Origin: Serratia fonticola
GTDB taxonomy: Bacteria; Pseudomonadota; Gammaproteobacteria; Enterobacterales; Enterobacteriaceae
Direction: 5' to 3'
DNA length: 64,000 nucleotides
NCBI RefSeq assembly: GCF_001006005.1
Contig: NZ_CP011254.1
Span: 5,890,001 to 5,954,000, forward strand
This document shows positions 19,599-26,661 of this stretch, one piece after another. The notes beneath the pieces were generated by a model. It ran no database searches and had not been told where the DNA came from. It saw nothing but the letters and a program-made list of their open reading frames with translations. Numbering within the stretch: position 1 is the stretch's first letter; every line of letters starts with the position of its first letter. A program made the translations under genes and the position numbers.

Positions 19599-19636
19599 TT
19601 AGGTAACTTTTTACGTAATCGCTGGGGGATACAACG

Positions 19637-20425
19637 ATGTTAATGGAAGCAATCTTGGTGGCCATTTGGGCAGGTATTTGCTCAATGGATGACGTAGGGC
19701 CACAGATGCTGCGGCGGCCGTTGTTAACCGGCACGGTAGCAGGCATCATCATGGGGGATATGGTTCAGGGGTTGGCGATCAGCGCCACGCTTGAACTGAT
19801 GTGGATGGGCATCGGTAACGTAGGCGCCTACTCTGCTCCCGATATCATTGCGGGATCGATCATCGGCGTCGCTTTGGGTATCGCCTCCAAAGGCGGTATT
19901 GCCGCGGGTATCGCGCTGGCAGTTCCGGTCTCTATTCTTTGCCAGCAACTGCTGATCGTCTGGCGCTCTTTTGCCAGCTTCTTAAACGTCTGGGCGGAGA
20001 AATCCATTCAATCGGGGGACTATCAAGGCCTGGTCAAGGTCCACTATTTCTCGACGCCGCTGTGGTTCTTGATCCGTGCCGCTCCCTGCTTCTTGGCAAT
20101 CTACTTTGGTGGGGACCTGGTCAGCAAAGTGTTAGAAGCCATACCGGCCAGCATTTTAACCGGCATGGGCGTAGCGTCTAAAATGATCCCAGCCATCGGC
20201 GTGTGTATCTTATTGCTGATGCTGTTAAAGGGCCGGATGTGGTTCTTCTTCCTGCTGGGCTTTATTCTGACCACCTATTTAAAGCTGCCGATTATTCCGA
20301 TTACCTTTATCGCCCTGGCCTTTGCCGTGCTTTATGACATGGCTTATACCAACGGCATGAATACTCCGGCACCAGAAAAGAGCAAAGCGACCGCAACGGA
20401 CACTGAAGAAGAGTATGACTTATGA
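19637..20425 (+). CDS. PTS mannose-family EIIC component
   Basis: A 262-residue membrane subunit forming part of the sugar channel. The sequence opens with LVAIWAGICSMDDVGPQML and contains the typical LELMWMGIGNVGAYSAPD segment and several hydrophobic helices. It overlaps EIID by 4 bases (ATGA). Confidence 0.94.
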   Translation: MLMEAILVAIWAGICSMDDVGPQMLRRPLLTGTVAGIIMGDMVQGLAISATLELMWMGIGNVGAYSAPDIIAGSIIGVALGIASKGGIAAGIALAVPVSILCQQLLIVWRSFASFLNVWAEKSIQSGDYQGLVKVHYFSTPLWFLIRAAPCFLAIYFGGDLVSKVLEAIPASILTGMGVASKMIPAIGVCILLLMLLKGRMWFFFLLGFILTTYLKLPIIPITFIALAFAVLYDMAYTNGMNTPAPEKSKATATDTEEEYDL

Positions 20426-21273
20426 ACGAGACAATTTCATATCATGGTGTGAGCCCCACCACTCAGGAAAAAAAGCTGACCAAGGCCGATTTAAACCGTA
20501 TTTTCTGGAATATTCAGACCATGTCATTCTCATATAACTATGAGAAGCTGCAAACTATTGGCTTTGCGCATTGCATGATCCCGGTGCTCGACAAGTTGTA
20601 CGCCGATGCTGATAAAGAAACGCGCGTACGGGCCATGAAGCGGCACCTGGAATTCTACAATTCACAAATTAACACCGGCGCACTGATTTTGGGCGTTACC
20701 GCCGCGCTGGAAGAAAAAACCACAGAAGAAGAGAAAGAAGCGGTAGTTTCTGTTAAGGCCGGTTTAATGGGCCCGCTGGCCGGTTTAGGCGATAGCCTGT
20801 TGAAATTCACCTGGCTGCCGATCTGCGGCAGTATCGGTGCCGCATTTGCCCTACAGGGTAATCTTATCGGCCCGATACTGATGTTTATTCTCTTTAACCT
20901 GGTCAACATCGGCTCGAAATATTTCTTTATCCATTATGGCTACAACAAGGGCGTGGATTTAATCGAGCAGTCGAAAAACTCCAACATCATTCAACGCATC
21001 TCAAACGTGGCCAACGTGGTGGGCGTGATGGTGCTAGGATCGCTGATAGCCACCACCGTCAAGATATCGACCCCCTTGGTGATCGCGGTTGGCGAGCAGT
21101 CGATAAAAGTCCAGGAGATGTTTGACAAGGTTGCGCCTAACCTGCTTACGTTACTGTTCTCCTTGGGAATATTCTTCCTGGTCAAAAGGTTTAAAGGAAA
21201 ATATACGGTGTCACTCATCATTGCAATGATGGTGTTCGGCGTCATTTGCTCCATGTTTGGCATTTTAAGTTAA
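20422..21273 (+). CDS. PTS mannose-family EIID component
   Basis: A 283-residue membrane subunit that partners EIIC. It has the family segments SFNYEKLQ-like (SFSYNYEKLQTIGFAHCMIP), ETRVRAMKRHLEFYNSQIN, and GLMGPLAGLGDSLLKFTWLP, followed by C-terminal helices. The start is coupled to the end of EIIC. Confidence 0.94.
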   Translation: MNETISYHGVSPTTQEKKLTKADLNRIFWNIQTMSFSYNYEKLQTIGFAHCMIPVLDKLYADADKETRVRAMKRHLEFYNSQINTGALILGVTAALEEKTTEEEKEAVVSVKAGLMGPLAGLGDSLLKFTWLPICGSIGAAFALQGNLIGPILMFILFNLVNIGSKYFFIHYGYNKGVDLIEQSKNSNIIQRISNVANVVGVMVLGSLIATTVKISTPLVIAVGEQSIKVQEMFDKVAPNLLTLLFSLGIFFLVKRFKGKYTVSLIIAMMVFGVICSMFGILS

Positions 21274-21284
21274 AGGGAATAGTG

Positions 21285-22337
21285 ATGAATTCGAAGATTC
21301 AGTTATCCGTCAGCAGAAAAAACAAGACCCAGCTCGAGATAAGCTTTAATTCAGATGCAGGCCCGGTGTCGCTATACTGGACAAAAGATAATGATGCCAA
21401 CAGTCAGGAACGCTTTTTAATTACGGACAATGCCACTAGCCCCTATTTATTGGACGATCCGTTAAAGGCCGAACAGCGCGTTTATTTTATTATCGAGCAG
21501 GGAGGCCAAACTTTTCTTACCGCAGAAAGAACCCTTCCCGTTGGCGGATTAAATAACTTCCGGGATTTTGGCGGCTACGTGGGTGCCGGTGGCAAACAAG
21601 TAAAATGGGGAATGCTGTACCGTTCGAACCATTTACACCACCTCAGCCCGCAGGCCGTGGCATACATCGAATCGTTGCAGATTCAGACCATTATTGATTA
21701 CCGCAGTGCCAATGAGATTGCCAAAAGCCCCAACGACGCTGTTGGTGAGAAAAGAACCTATCACCTGGATGCAGCGGCACAAACCGCAGAGCTGGCGGCC
21801 CAGTTTTCTGCCGAGCCCAGTGACGAAGATCGCATGCTGATCGAAAGCGTTATGCGTGATATCCCTGCAGAACTGATCAATGGGCAAGGCGCGCAGGTTT
21901 TAGAACAATACAGACACTTCGTGACCAGTGACAAATCTAAAACAGCGTTTAAGGCCATGATTGAGGTGTTGTTAGATAAAGACAACAGCCCACATATTCA
22001 GCACTGCCGTGGGGGCAAAGACCGCACGGGCTATGGCGCTTTATTGGTTTTATCCATGCTGGGGGTTTCAGAGGATGACATTATTGCCGATTACATGCTA
22101 ACCCAGGCCAACCGGATGGAGCGCAACGAGGTAAAAATGGCCGCCTACCGTAAAATAACCGACGACCAGAATGTGCTTGATTACCTGCATACGCTGATTG
22201 ATACGCGCGAATCCTTTATTGTTGAGGTGTTCAACACCATGAAACAACAATCTGGTAGCGTTGCGGGTTACATCAAGCAGGAATTAGGCTTTACCGACGC
22301 CGACTTTAGCAAGATGCAGCAAAACTTTTTAATTTAA
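21285..22337 (+). CDS. Tyrosine-phosphatase-family enzyme in the PTS operon
   Basis: A 350-residue protein whose catalytic P-loop is HCRGGKDRTG with nucleophile Cys241, of the bacterial tyrosine/serine/lipid phosphatase group (Y_phosphatase3 type). Residues 1-85 look like a beta-sandwich domain; LRDFGG-like NNFRDFGGYVGAGG and LYRSNHLHHLS are typical N-terminal phosphatase motifs. No signal peptide is seen, so it is probably cytoplasmic. I chose the ATG at 21285 after AAAGGGAATAG. It follows EIID by 11 bases, so it is the last gene of the operon, in a place where a sugar-phosphate enzyme would be expected. The substrate is unknown. Confidence 0.85.
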   Translation: MNSKIQLSVSRKNKTQLEISFNSDAGPVSLYWTKDNDANSQERFLITDNATSPYLLDDPLKAEQRVYFIIEQGGQTFLTAERTLPVGGLNNFRDFGGYVGAGGKQVKWGMLYRSNHLHHLSPQAVAYIESLQIQTIIDYRSANEIAKSPNDAVGEKRTYHLDAAAQTAELAAQFSAEPSDEDRMLIESVMRDIPAELINGQGAQVLEQYRHFVTSDKSKTAFKAMIEVLLDKDNSPHIQHCRGGKDRTGYGALLVLSMLGVSEDDIIADYMLTQANRMERNEVKMAAYRKITDDQNVLDYLHTLIDTRESFIVEVFNTMKQQSGSVAGYIKQELGFTDADFSKMQQNFLI

Positions 22338-22534
22338 CCCCTTAGAACCAGACAACTCCTTGATACCACGGCGGCAGCTGTGGGGCACTGTAACATGCCT
22401 CGCTCCTGCCGCTCGCCCTTCACCAAAGCGCCTGGCTTCTGCCGCAAACTCACATTGATAGACGGCTAACGGCAAGAAATGGGCTAAAAACAGAGAAAAC
22501 CGGTTACATTTCAGACGATCAGGCCAATAACCTC

Positions 22535-22563
22535 TTAAACCCAAGCGTAAAAATGGGTATACT
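22535..22563 (+). promoter_or_regulatory. Promoter of tRNA-Arg
   Basis: TTAAAC (22535-22540), 17 bases and TATACT (22558-22563), followed by a GC-rich discriminator GCGCCCG, lie just before the tRNA. Confidence 0.55.
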
Positions 22564-22574
22564 GCGCCCGCTGT

Positions 22575-22649
22575 GTCCCCTTAGTTAAATGGATATAACG
22601 AGCCCCTCCTAAGGGCTAGTTGCAGGTTCGATTCCTGCAGGGGACACCA
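22575..22649 (+). tRNA. argW: tRNA-Arg (anticodon CCU)
   Basis: Cloverleaf of 75 bases with acceptor GTCCCCT/AGGGGAC, anticodon stem around CCTCCTAAGG, T-arm GCAGGTTCGATTCCTGC and encoded CCA. Its neighbour yfdC matches the E. coli argW context. argW is a common prophage and island integration site, and gene content changes right after it here. Confidence 0.95.
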
Positions 22650-22737
22650 TTTCATGTGAACTTCCCCTAGTGGACAGCCTCCCCTTCAGAACAAACACTA
22701 CCGTACAATCGATGAAAAACAACATGGATTGACTACG

Positions 22738-22989
22738 ATGAACTTTTGCGGGCATATCCTTGGTACAATCAAATCCCCTCTGAAATTATGTCCACACACT
22801 TACGCTCAAGCGGGTAAACCCAAAGAAAAGCTACTGCCCGACCGAGGCTGGCTGAATCCTACTGTTTGTGCTGGTTATCGGGATGATAAAGTATGGCGCA
22901 TGTGCGACAGACTGAAGCTAAATGCTCAATATAGTTCCATCGATGAAAAAATAGACAATAAAGAAGAGGCAGTTGCTCACGCTATTTAA
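22738..22989 (+). CDS. Doubtful small ORF after tRNA-Arg
   Basis: An 83-codon frame (ATG at 22738; TTG possible at 22729) with no recognisable domain and no clear ribosome-binding site. It contains PDRGWLNPTVCAGYRDDKVW and an acidic tail. It may be a decayed fragment of island DNA rather than a gene. The surrounding 22650-23048 stretch holds nothing else I can support. Confidence 0.2.
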   Translation: MNFCGHILGTIKSPLKLCPHTYAQAGKPKEKLLPDRGWLNPTVCAGYRDDKVWRMCDRLKLNAQYSSIDEKIDNKEEAVAHAI

Positions 22990-23048
22990 ACTGGTAATTA
23001 CCAATCCTATTGCTTAGAATATACGTGCATTTACTTATGGATATTAAT

Positions 23049-23327
23049 ATGAAAATTAAGATTGCATCCTTGGGTTTTTTGTTTCTCTCATTTAACGCAC
23101 TTTCTACTACGCACTACCAAGCGGGAGATTGCATAACACCGACCGATCCCGGTTACAGTTGGTATGGTCATGTTGCCAAAGTAGTATCATTCTCAGAAAT
23201 CGAGGGCTATTTCGATAAAAACTACATTTTGTTCTTTCCGACCTATAAATCCGGAGATGTCATCTTTACTACCGAGATAGAACACAGCACCAAGAAGGTT
23301 CCTAGCCAGTTCTGCGATAAAAAGTAG
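23049..23327 (+). CDS. Small predicted secreted protein, unknown function
   Basis: A 92-residue frame beginning MKIKIASLGFLFLSFNALS, a convincing signal peptide, followed by a mature part of about 70 residues with two cysteines (AGDCITPTDP and the C-terminal PSQFCDKK) that could form a disulfide. An earlier in-frame ATG at 23037 is possible. I do not recognise the family. It lies in the variable segment after argW and has lower GC content than the backbone genes. Confidence 0.5.
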   Translation: MKIKIASLGFLFLSFNALSTTHYQAGDCITPTDPGYSWYGHVAKVVSFSEIEGYFDKNYILFFPTYKSGDVIFTTEIEHSTKKVPSQFCDKK

Positions 23328-23365
23328 GCAAGTTGAACAACGCAAAAGATGCACAGGAATATGTG

Positions 23366-23420
23366 CCCTCTCCCACAGCACATACCGGGAACCTATGAAC
23401 ACTTGCTTGTGGAGAGGGAG
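23366..23420. repeat. REP-type arms split by an IS481-end-like insert
   Basis: CCCTCTCCCACAG (23366-23378) and GTGGAGAGGGAG (23409-23420) are the two arms of the REP family seen elsewhere in the window. The sequence between (23384-23405) reads ACCGGGAACCTATGAACACTTG and resembles the left end of the IS481 element at 33871. The remaining bases of 23421-23640 hold only a plausible promoter for yaiL (GTATAATCC). Confidence 0.5.
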
Positions 23421-23640
23421 TGAGTTCAGAGCCGCGGTCAGGTAGTGGATCCGATTTGTAGCACGTCGGGTTCACTCTCGTTTTGGGTGATAGTTAGAGT
23501 GAGGGACATCACTTGCTGTCACAGAGAGTATAAAGCTATTTATTATCAATATGATGTGTGATAGGCTCCCGCTACCTAGCACAACCTCATACGTTAAGGG
23601 TATAATCCAAGGCATTATTTAATCGGTTTCGGAAACGAAC

Positions 23641-24180
23641 ATGGCAAAGCTAACATTACAAGAGCAGCTGCTTAAAGCTGGATTGGTCAACAGTAAAAAA
23701 CTGGCGAAAGTGGAAAGAACGGCTAAAAAATCGCGGGTTCAGGCTCGTGAGGCAAGAGAGGCCGTGGAAGAAAACAAAAAGGCTCAGGTTGAACGTGATA
23801 AACAGCTGAATGAGCAGCAAAAGCAGGCCGCCTTAGCTAAAGAATATAAAGCCCAGGTAAAGCAGCTCATTGAAATGAACCGGATCGTTATTTCACATGG
23901 CGATATTGGTTATAACTTCACAGATAACAATTTAATTAAAAAAATATATGTGGATAAGACGACTCAATCTCAATTGATTAGTGGCCGCCTTGCCATTGCT
24001 CGGCTGATTACCGATAAGAATCCTGATGGCGAATACGCGATTATACCCGCGATCGTGGCCGATAAAATTGCGCAGCGTGATGAGAGCAGCATTGTATTAA
24101 ATGCCGAGCTGAGTAAAGAAGCTAAAGATGAAGACGATCCGTATGCCGATTTTGTCGTGCCTGACGATCTGATGTGGTAA
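23641..24180 (+). CDS. yaiL: YaiL, DUF2058 protein
   Basis: A 179-residue protein with near-identical layout to E. coli YaiL. Residues about 18-75 are a basic, Gln/Lys-rich coiled coil (KLAKVERTAKKSRVQAREAR), followed by a globular part with QLIEMNRIVISHGDIGYNFT and the conserved end DDPYADFVVPDDLMW. The family is described as nucleoid or polynucleotide associated, without a firm function. It is not next to argW in E. coli, so the location is different here. Confidence 0.9.
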   Translation: MAKLTLQEQLLKAGLVNSKKLAKVERTAKKSRVQAREAREAVEENKKAQVERDKQLNEQQKQAALAKEYKAQVKQLIEMNRIVISHGDIGYNFTDNNLIKKIYVDKTTQSQLISGRLAIARLITDKNPDGEYAIIPAIVADKIAQRDESSIVLNAELSKEAKDEDDPYADFVVPDDLMW

Positions 24181-24318
24181 ACAAACTTTCCAGATGCTTA
24201 TAGCGCCAGCCCACAAGCAACAACGCCCCTTGATCTCAACCTCAGGGGCATTCCGACCTATCTTTTCGTCTTTCGAAGTAAATCACACAAAATCGTATTT
24301 AAATTAAAAAGTTAAATG

Positions 24319-24342
24319 AAAAAGCCCCGAAAACGGGGCCTT
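24319..24342 (-). terminator. Rho-independent terminator of the 69-residue gene
   Basis: On the minus strand GCCCCGTTTTCGGGGC is followed by TTTTTC, 10 bases beyond the stop of the small gene at 24352-24561. Confidence 0.8.
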
Positions 24343-24351
24343 GTGGTGGAT

Positions 24352-24561
24352 TCAAACGGGCTGGGCCTGCTTTTTATAGATGGAACGGTAATGATTTAGT
24401 CGTTCAAAAAAGCTGTTGCTCTGGTCACGCGACATATTACCCGCCACGCCATTAGCATCGACTTCACGCCCCTGAAACTCCAAGAATGCCACCGTAGAAG
24501 CGAGAAAATCCATGTTGCTGGTGTTCTTGGCATAGACATAGCACTTTTCCAAAGTTTCCAT
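24352..24561 (-). CDS. Small acidic/polar protein, unknown function
   Basis: A 69-residue cytoplasmic-type protein with a very strong ribosome-binding site (GAGGAGGAGATC before the ATG at 24561) and its own terminator, so it is very likely expressed. It contains YVYAKNTSNMDFLASTVAFL, EFQGREVDANGVAGNMS and a basic C-terminal helix FFERLNHYRSIYKKQAQ. I do not recognise the family. It is separated from the fimbrial operon (its stop at 24720) and read in the same direction. Confidence 0.75.
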   Translation of the reverse strand: METLEKCYVYAKNTSNMDFLASTVAFLEFQGREVDANGVAGNMSRDQSNSFFERLNHYRSIYKKQAQPV

Positions 24562-24719
24562 GATCTCCTCCTCAACGTTTACAGTAAAGTTGACGTGCCA
24601 CAAGCAGGATGACAATCGCTCGTTAAATGTGCTGCATCTCTAAGAATACTCGCAAAGCCTGAAAAATATACGCCATACGTGCGGTGTGATTAAAAAGCGG
24701 GCAGAGATCGCAGAAATAC

Positions 24720-25520
24720 CTAGCGCGGCAAGGACGATTGCTCAGCTTGCAAGACTTGCTCTGCCGTAACCACAGAGCCAAAGTCGTCAAGCACCGAATA
24801 AAACACCTTCATGCCAGCATTCACCGGGCCTTTAGCCGCCGTTAAGGCAAAATCAGCCTGCCCTTTTGGGCTTACCATGCCATTTTCCGGCACCAGGGTA
24901 ACGACGGCCTGTTGCTTATCGCGGCCCACCGCCATTTCTAGTAATGTCTGGTGAAAAGGCGTGGGGTTGCTGACCACCAACACAGGGCTACCGCCCTGTT
25001 TTGCCAGGCTAAAGCGTAACTGATCCTGAACGTTAGCCGTGTTCATCGTCTGCAACGACCGTGGCCGATAGAACAGTTTTATCCGGGTTCTGAACGCCAT
25101 CTGCATCTGGCTGGCCGTATTGCCGGCCACTTTCGGCGGGATCTCCAACACGTTAAGCCAAAACACCGACTCACGATCGCTCGGCAGCGTGTGTTCTGCC
25201 CCGGTAAACAACACTCTCAGACGCTGTGCCCGCTTCCCGTCCAGGCGCAAGATCGGCGGCGCTACGGTAAACGGCGTGGCGATTTTCTCCGGTTCCGCCT
25301 CACTATCACCCTTGTCCACCCAGACTTGCAGCAACACCGCAGAGCGGCCCTCGTTGGTCACGCGCAGCGTCGCTTCCTTATCCTTGCCATTGACAATCAG
25401 GCGCGTGGCTCCCAGGTATATCTCAGCGTGGCTCAGTGGGATAAATAAGGCCATCACCGTAATCAATAGCCAACGGCCAAGCCTGCGATATTGTGGCGTG
25501 AAACCATACATAGCTGCCAT
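24720..25520 (-). CDS. Fimbrial periplasmic chaperone (second copy)
   Basis: A 266-residue PapD-like chaperone. After a signal peptide ending IPLSHA come EIYLGATRLIVNGKDKEATL (N-terminal beta-sandwich), the conserved ESVFWLNVLEIPPK and the basic FRTRIKLFYRP that anchors subunit C-termini. I chose the ATG at 25520, 7 bases after the adhesin stop with AGGG in front; GTG at 25526 is an alternative. It is the last gene of the operon and presumably serves the tip adhesin or a subset of subunits (inference). Confidence 0.88.
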   Translation of the reverse strand: MAAMYGFTPQYRRLGRWLLITVMALFIPLSHAEIYLGATRLIVNGKDKEATLRVTNEGRSAVLLQVWVDKGDSEAEPEKIATPFTVAPPILRLDGKRAQRLRVLFTGAEHTLPSDRESVFWLNVLEIPPKVAGNTASQMQMAFRTRIKLFYRPRSLQTMNTANVQDQLRFSLAKQGGSPVLVVSNPTPFHQTLLEMAVGRDKQQAVVTLVPENGMVSPKGQADFALTAAKGPVNAGMKVFYSVLDDFGSVVTAEQVLQAEQSSLPR

Positions 25521-25527
25521 TTTCACC

Positions 25528-26661
25528 CTACTTATAATTGAGCGTAAAAGTGATTGCGGTGTTGGCCGTACCTGCGGTTACCGCATTACCCACCTGGAAC
25601 AAGCCAGCCTGCATGGGAACCCGATAGTTGGCCTTGGCCGAACTATTATAGTTATCCAGCAGATAAACAGTGCCAAACGTCACCGGCAGGTTGTTGCCAC
25701 GCAGTAACTGGATCCCGACACCGCCAGCGCTTGAGGTGGCATTCGGTGCCACTACGCCATTGGCAGCATCCAGCACCTGAGTCGTGGCGGCAAAACTGTA
25801 ACCAATGCTGGCCAAGCCAGCCGGGCATTGGTTGAACGCCAGCTCAAAGGCTTTACGCCCTGCCACCGAACCCACACCGTTGAACTGACCGACGCTGGCC
25901 TCCGGCAGATCGACATTCACATTCGGAGTGGTGCAGGTGCCGCCACTGGCGATAGTGCCGCCGCTTTTGAACTGGGCAATCATGTAGGTGAGATCGCCCG
26001 GCAGAGCAATGCCGTTATACGTCTCTAAATGCCGCAGATAAATTGGATCGAACAAGGGAATTGCGCCAGCGGTCAGGCCGGTGGTGGTTTTCACAAACCG
26101 CACCTGGGCATCAACCCCTAAATAGAAGCGGTTACCGCTGTAGTTGACGGTGATAGACTCGGGATGGGTCTGCTGCCCGCCAGTGCCAATGGTCAACGGC
26201 TGCCAGTTGGTCGTTTTACCATTCAGGGTATAACGCCAACGGACGATATAACCCAGACCGGTTTTTACCGTGGTGTTATACAGCATGTAAGTTTGCCCAT
26301 CGACCACGATAGTATTGCGCGTAGTGTAAGGCGGGTAACCCTGTACGCTAAACTGCACCGGCTGCTGGTAGGCGCTATTTGGGGTGCAGTTCCAGGCAGT
26401 GGAGTTGTAAGAGTTGATCCAAGGCCCCAGCACGTCACCCACGGCGCTGTCTTTGCCAATCTCAATGGTGGCCGTATCGAAAAACTGATAATAACCACTG
26501 TTACGCGCGCAACTGACCGCAAGCCCTTCGGCGCTGGCCGCTCCGCCGTAGCCAAATATCAGCAATAAGCCAAGAAGCAAGCGCTTACCTCGCTGCCGGA
26601 ATCCAGCGCCAAGCCACAGCGTGAAAACAAGGGTCAAAGTCAGTAGTTGCTTCATTGGCAT
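25528..26661 (-). CDS. Fimbrial tip adhesin
   Basis: A 377-residue subunit with a two-domain layout: an N-terminal lectin-like domain (about residues 45-235; Cys-rich start LAVSCARNSGYYQFFDTATI) and a C-terminal pilin domain (about 240-377; GTCTTPNVNVDLPEASVGQF ... ITFTLNYK) with a Cys pair. The leader is odd: two hydrophobic stretches separated by RQRGKR before the likely cleavage at AASA. Starts at 26661 or 26655 are both possible; the latter overlaps the usher stop as ATGA. The ligand cannot be predicted. Confidence 0.85.
   Translation of the reverse strand: MPMKQLLTLTLVFTLWLGAGFRQRGKRLLLGLLLIFGYGGAASAEGLAVSCARNSGYYQFFDTATIEIGKDSAVGDVLGPWINSYNSTAWNCTPNSAYQQPVQFSVQGYPPYTTRNTIVVDGQTYMLYNTTVKTGLGYIVRWRYTLNGKTTNWQPLTIGTGGQQTHPESITVNYSGNRFYLGVDAQVRFVKTTTGLTAGAIPLFDPIYLRHLETYNGIALPGDLTYMIAQFKSGGTIASGGTCTTPNVNVDLPEASVGQFNGVGSVAGRKAFELAFNQCPAGLASIGYSFAATTQVLDAANGVVAPNATSSAGGVGIQLLRGNNLPVTFGTVYLLDNYNSSAKANYRVPMQAGLFQVGNAVTAGTANTAITFTLNYK

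Noticed and set aside
22655..22730. IS3-type end after tRNA-Arg
   Set aside because: TGAACTTCCCCTAGTGGACA looks faintly like some IS3-family ends, but no partner end or transposase fragment is present.
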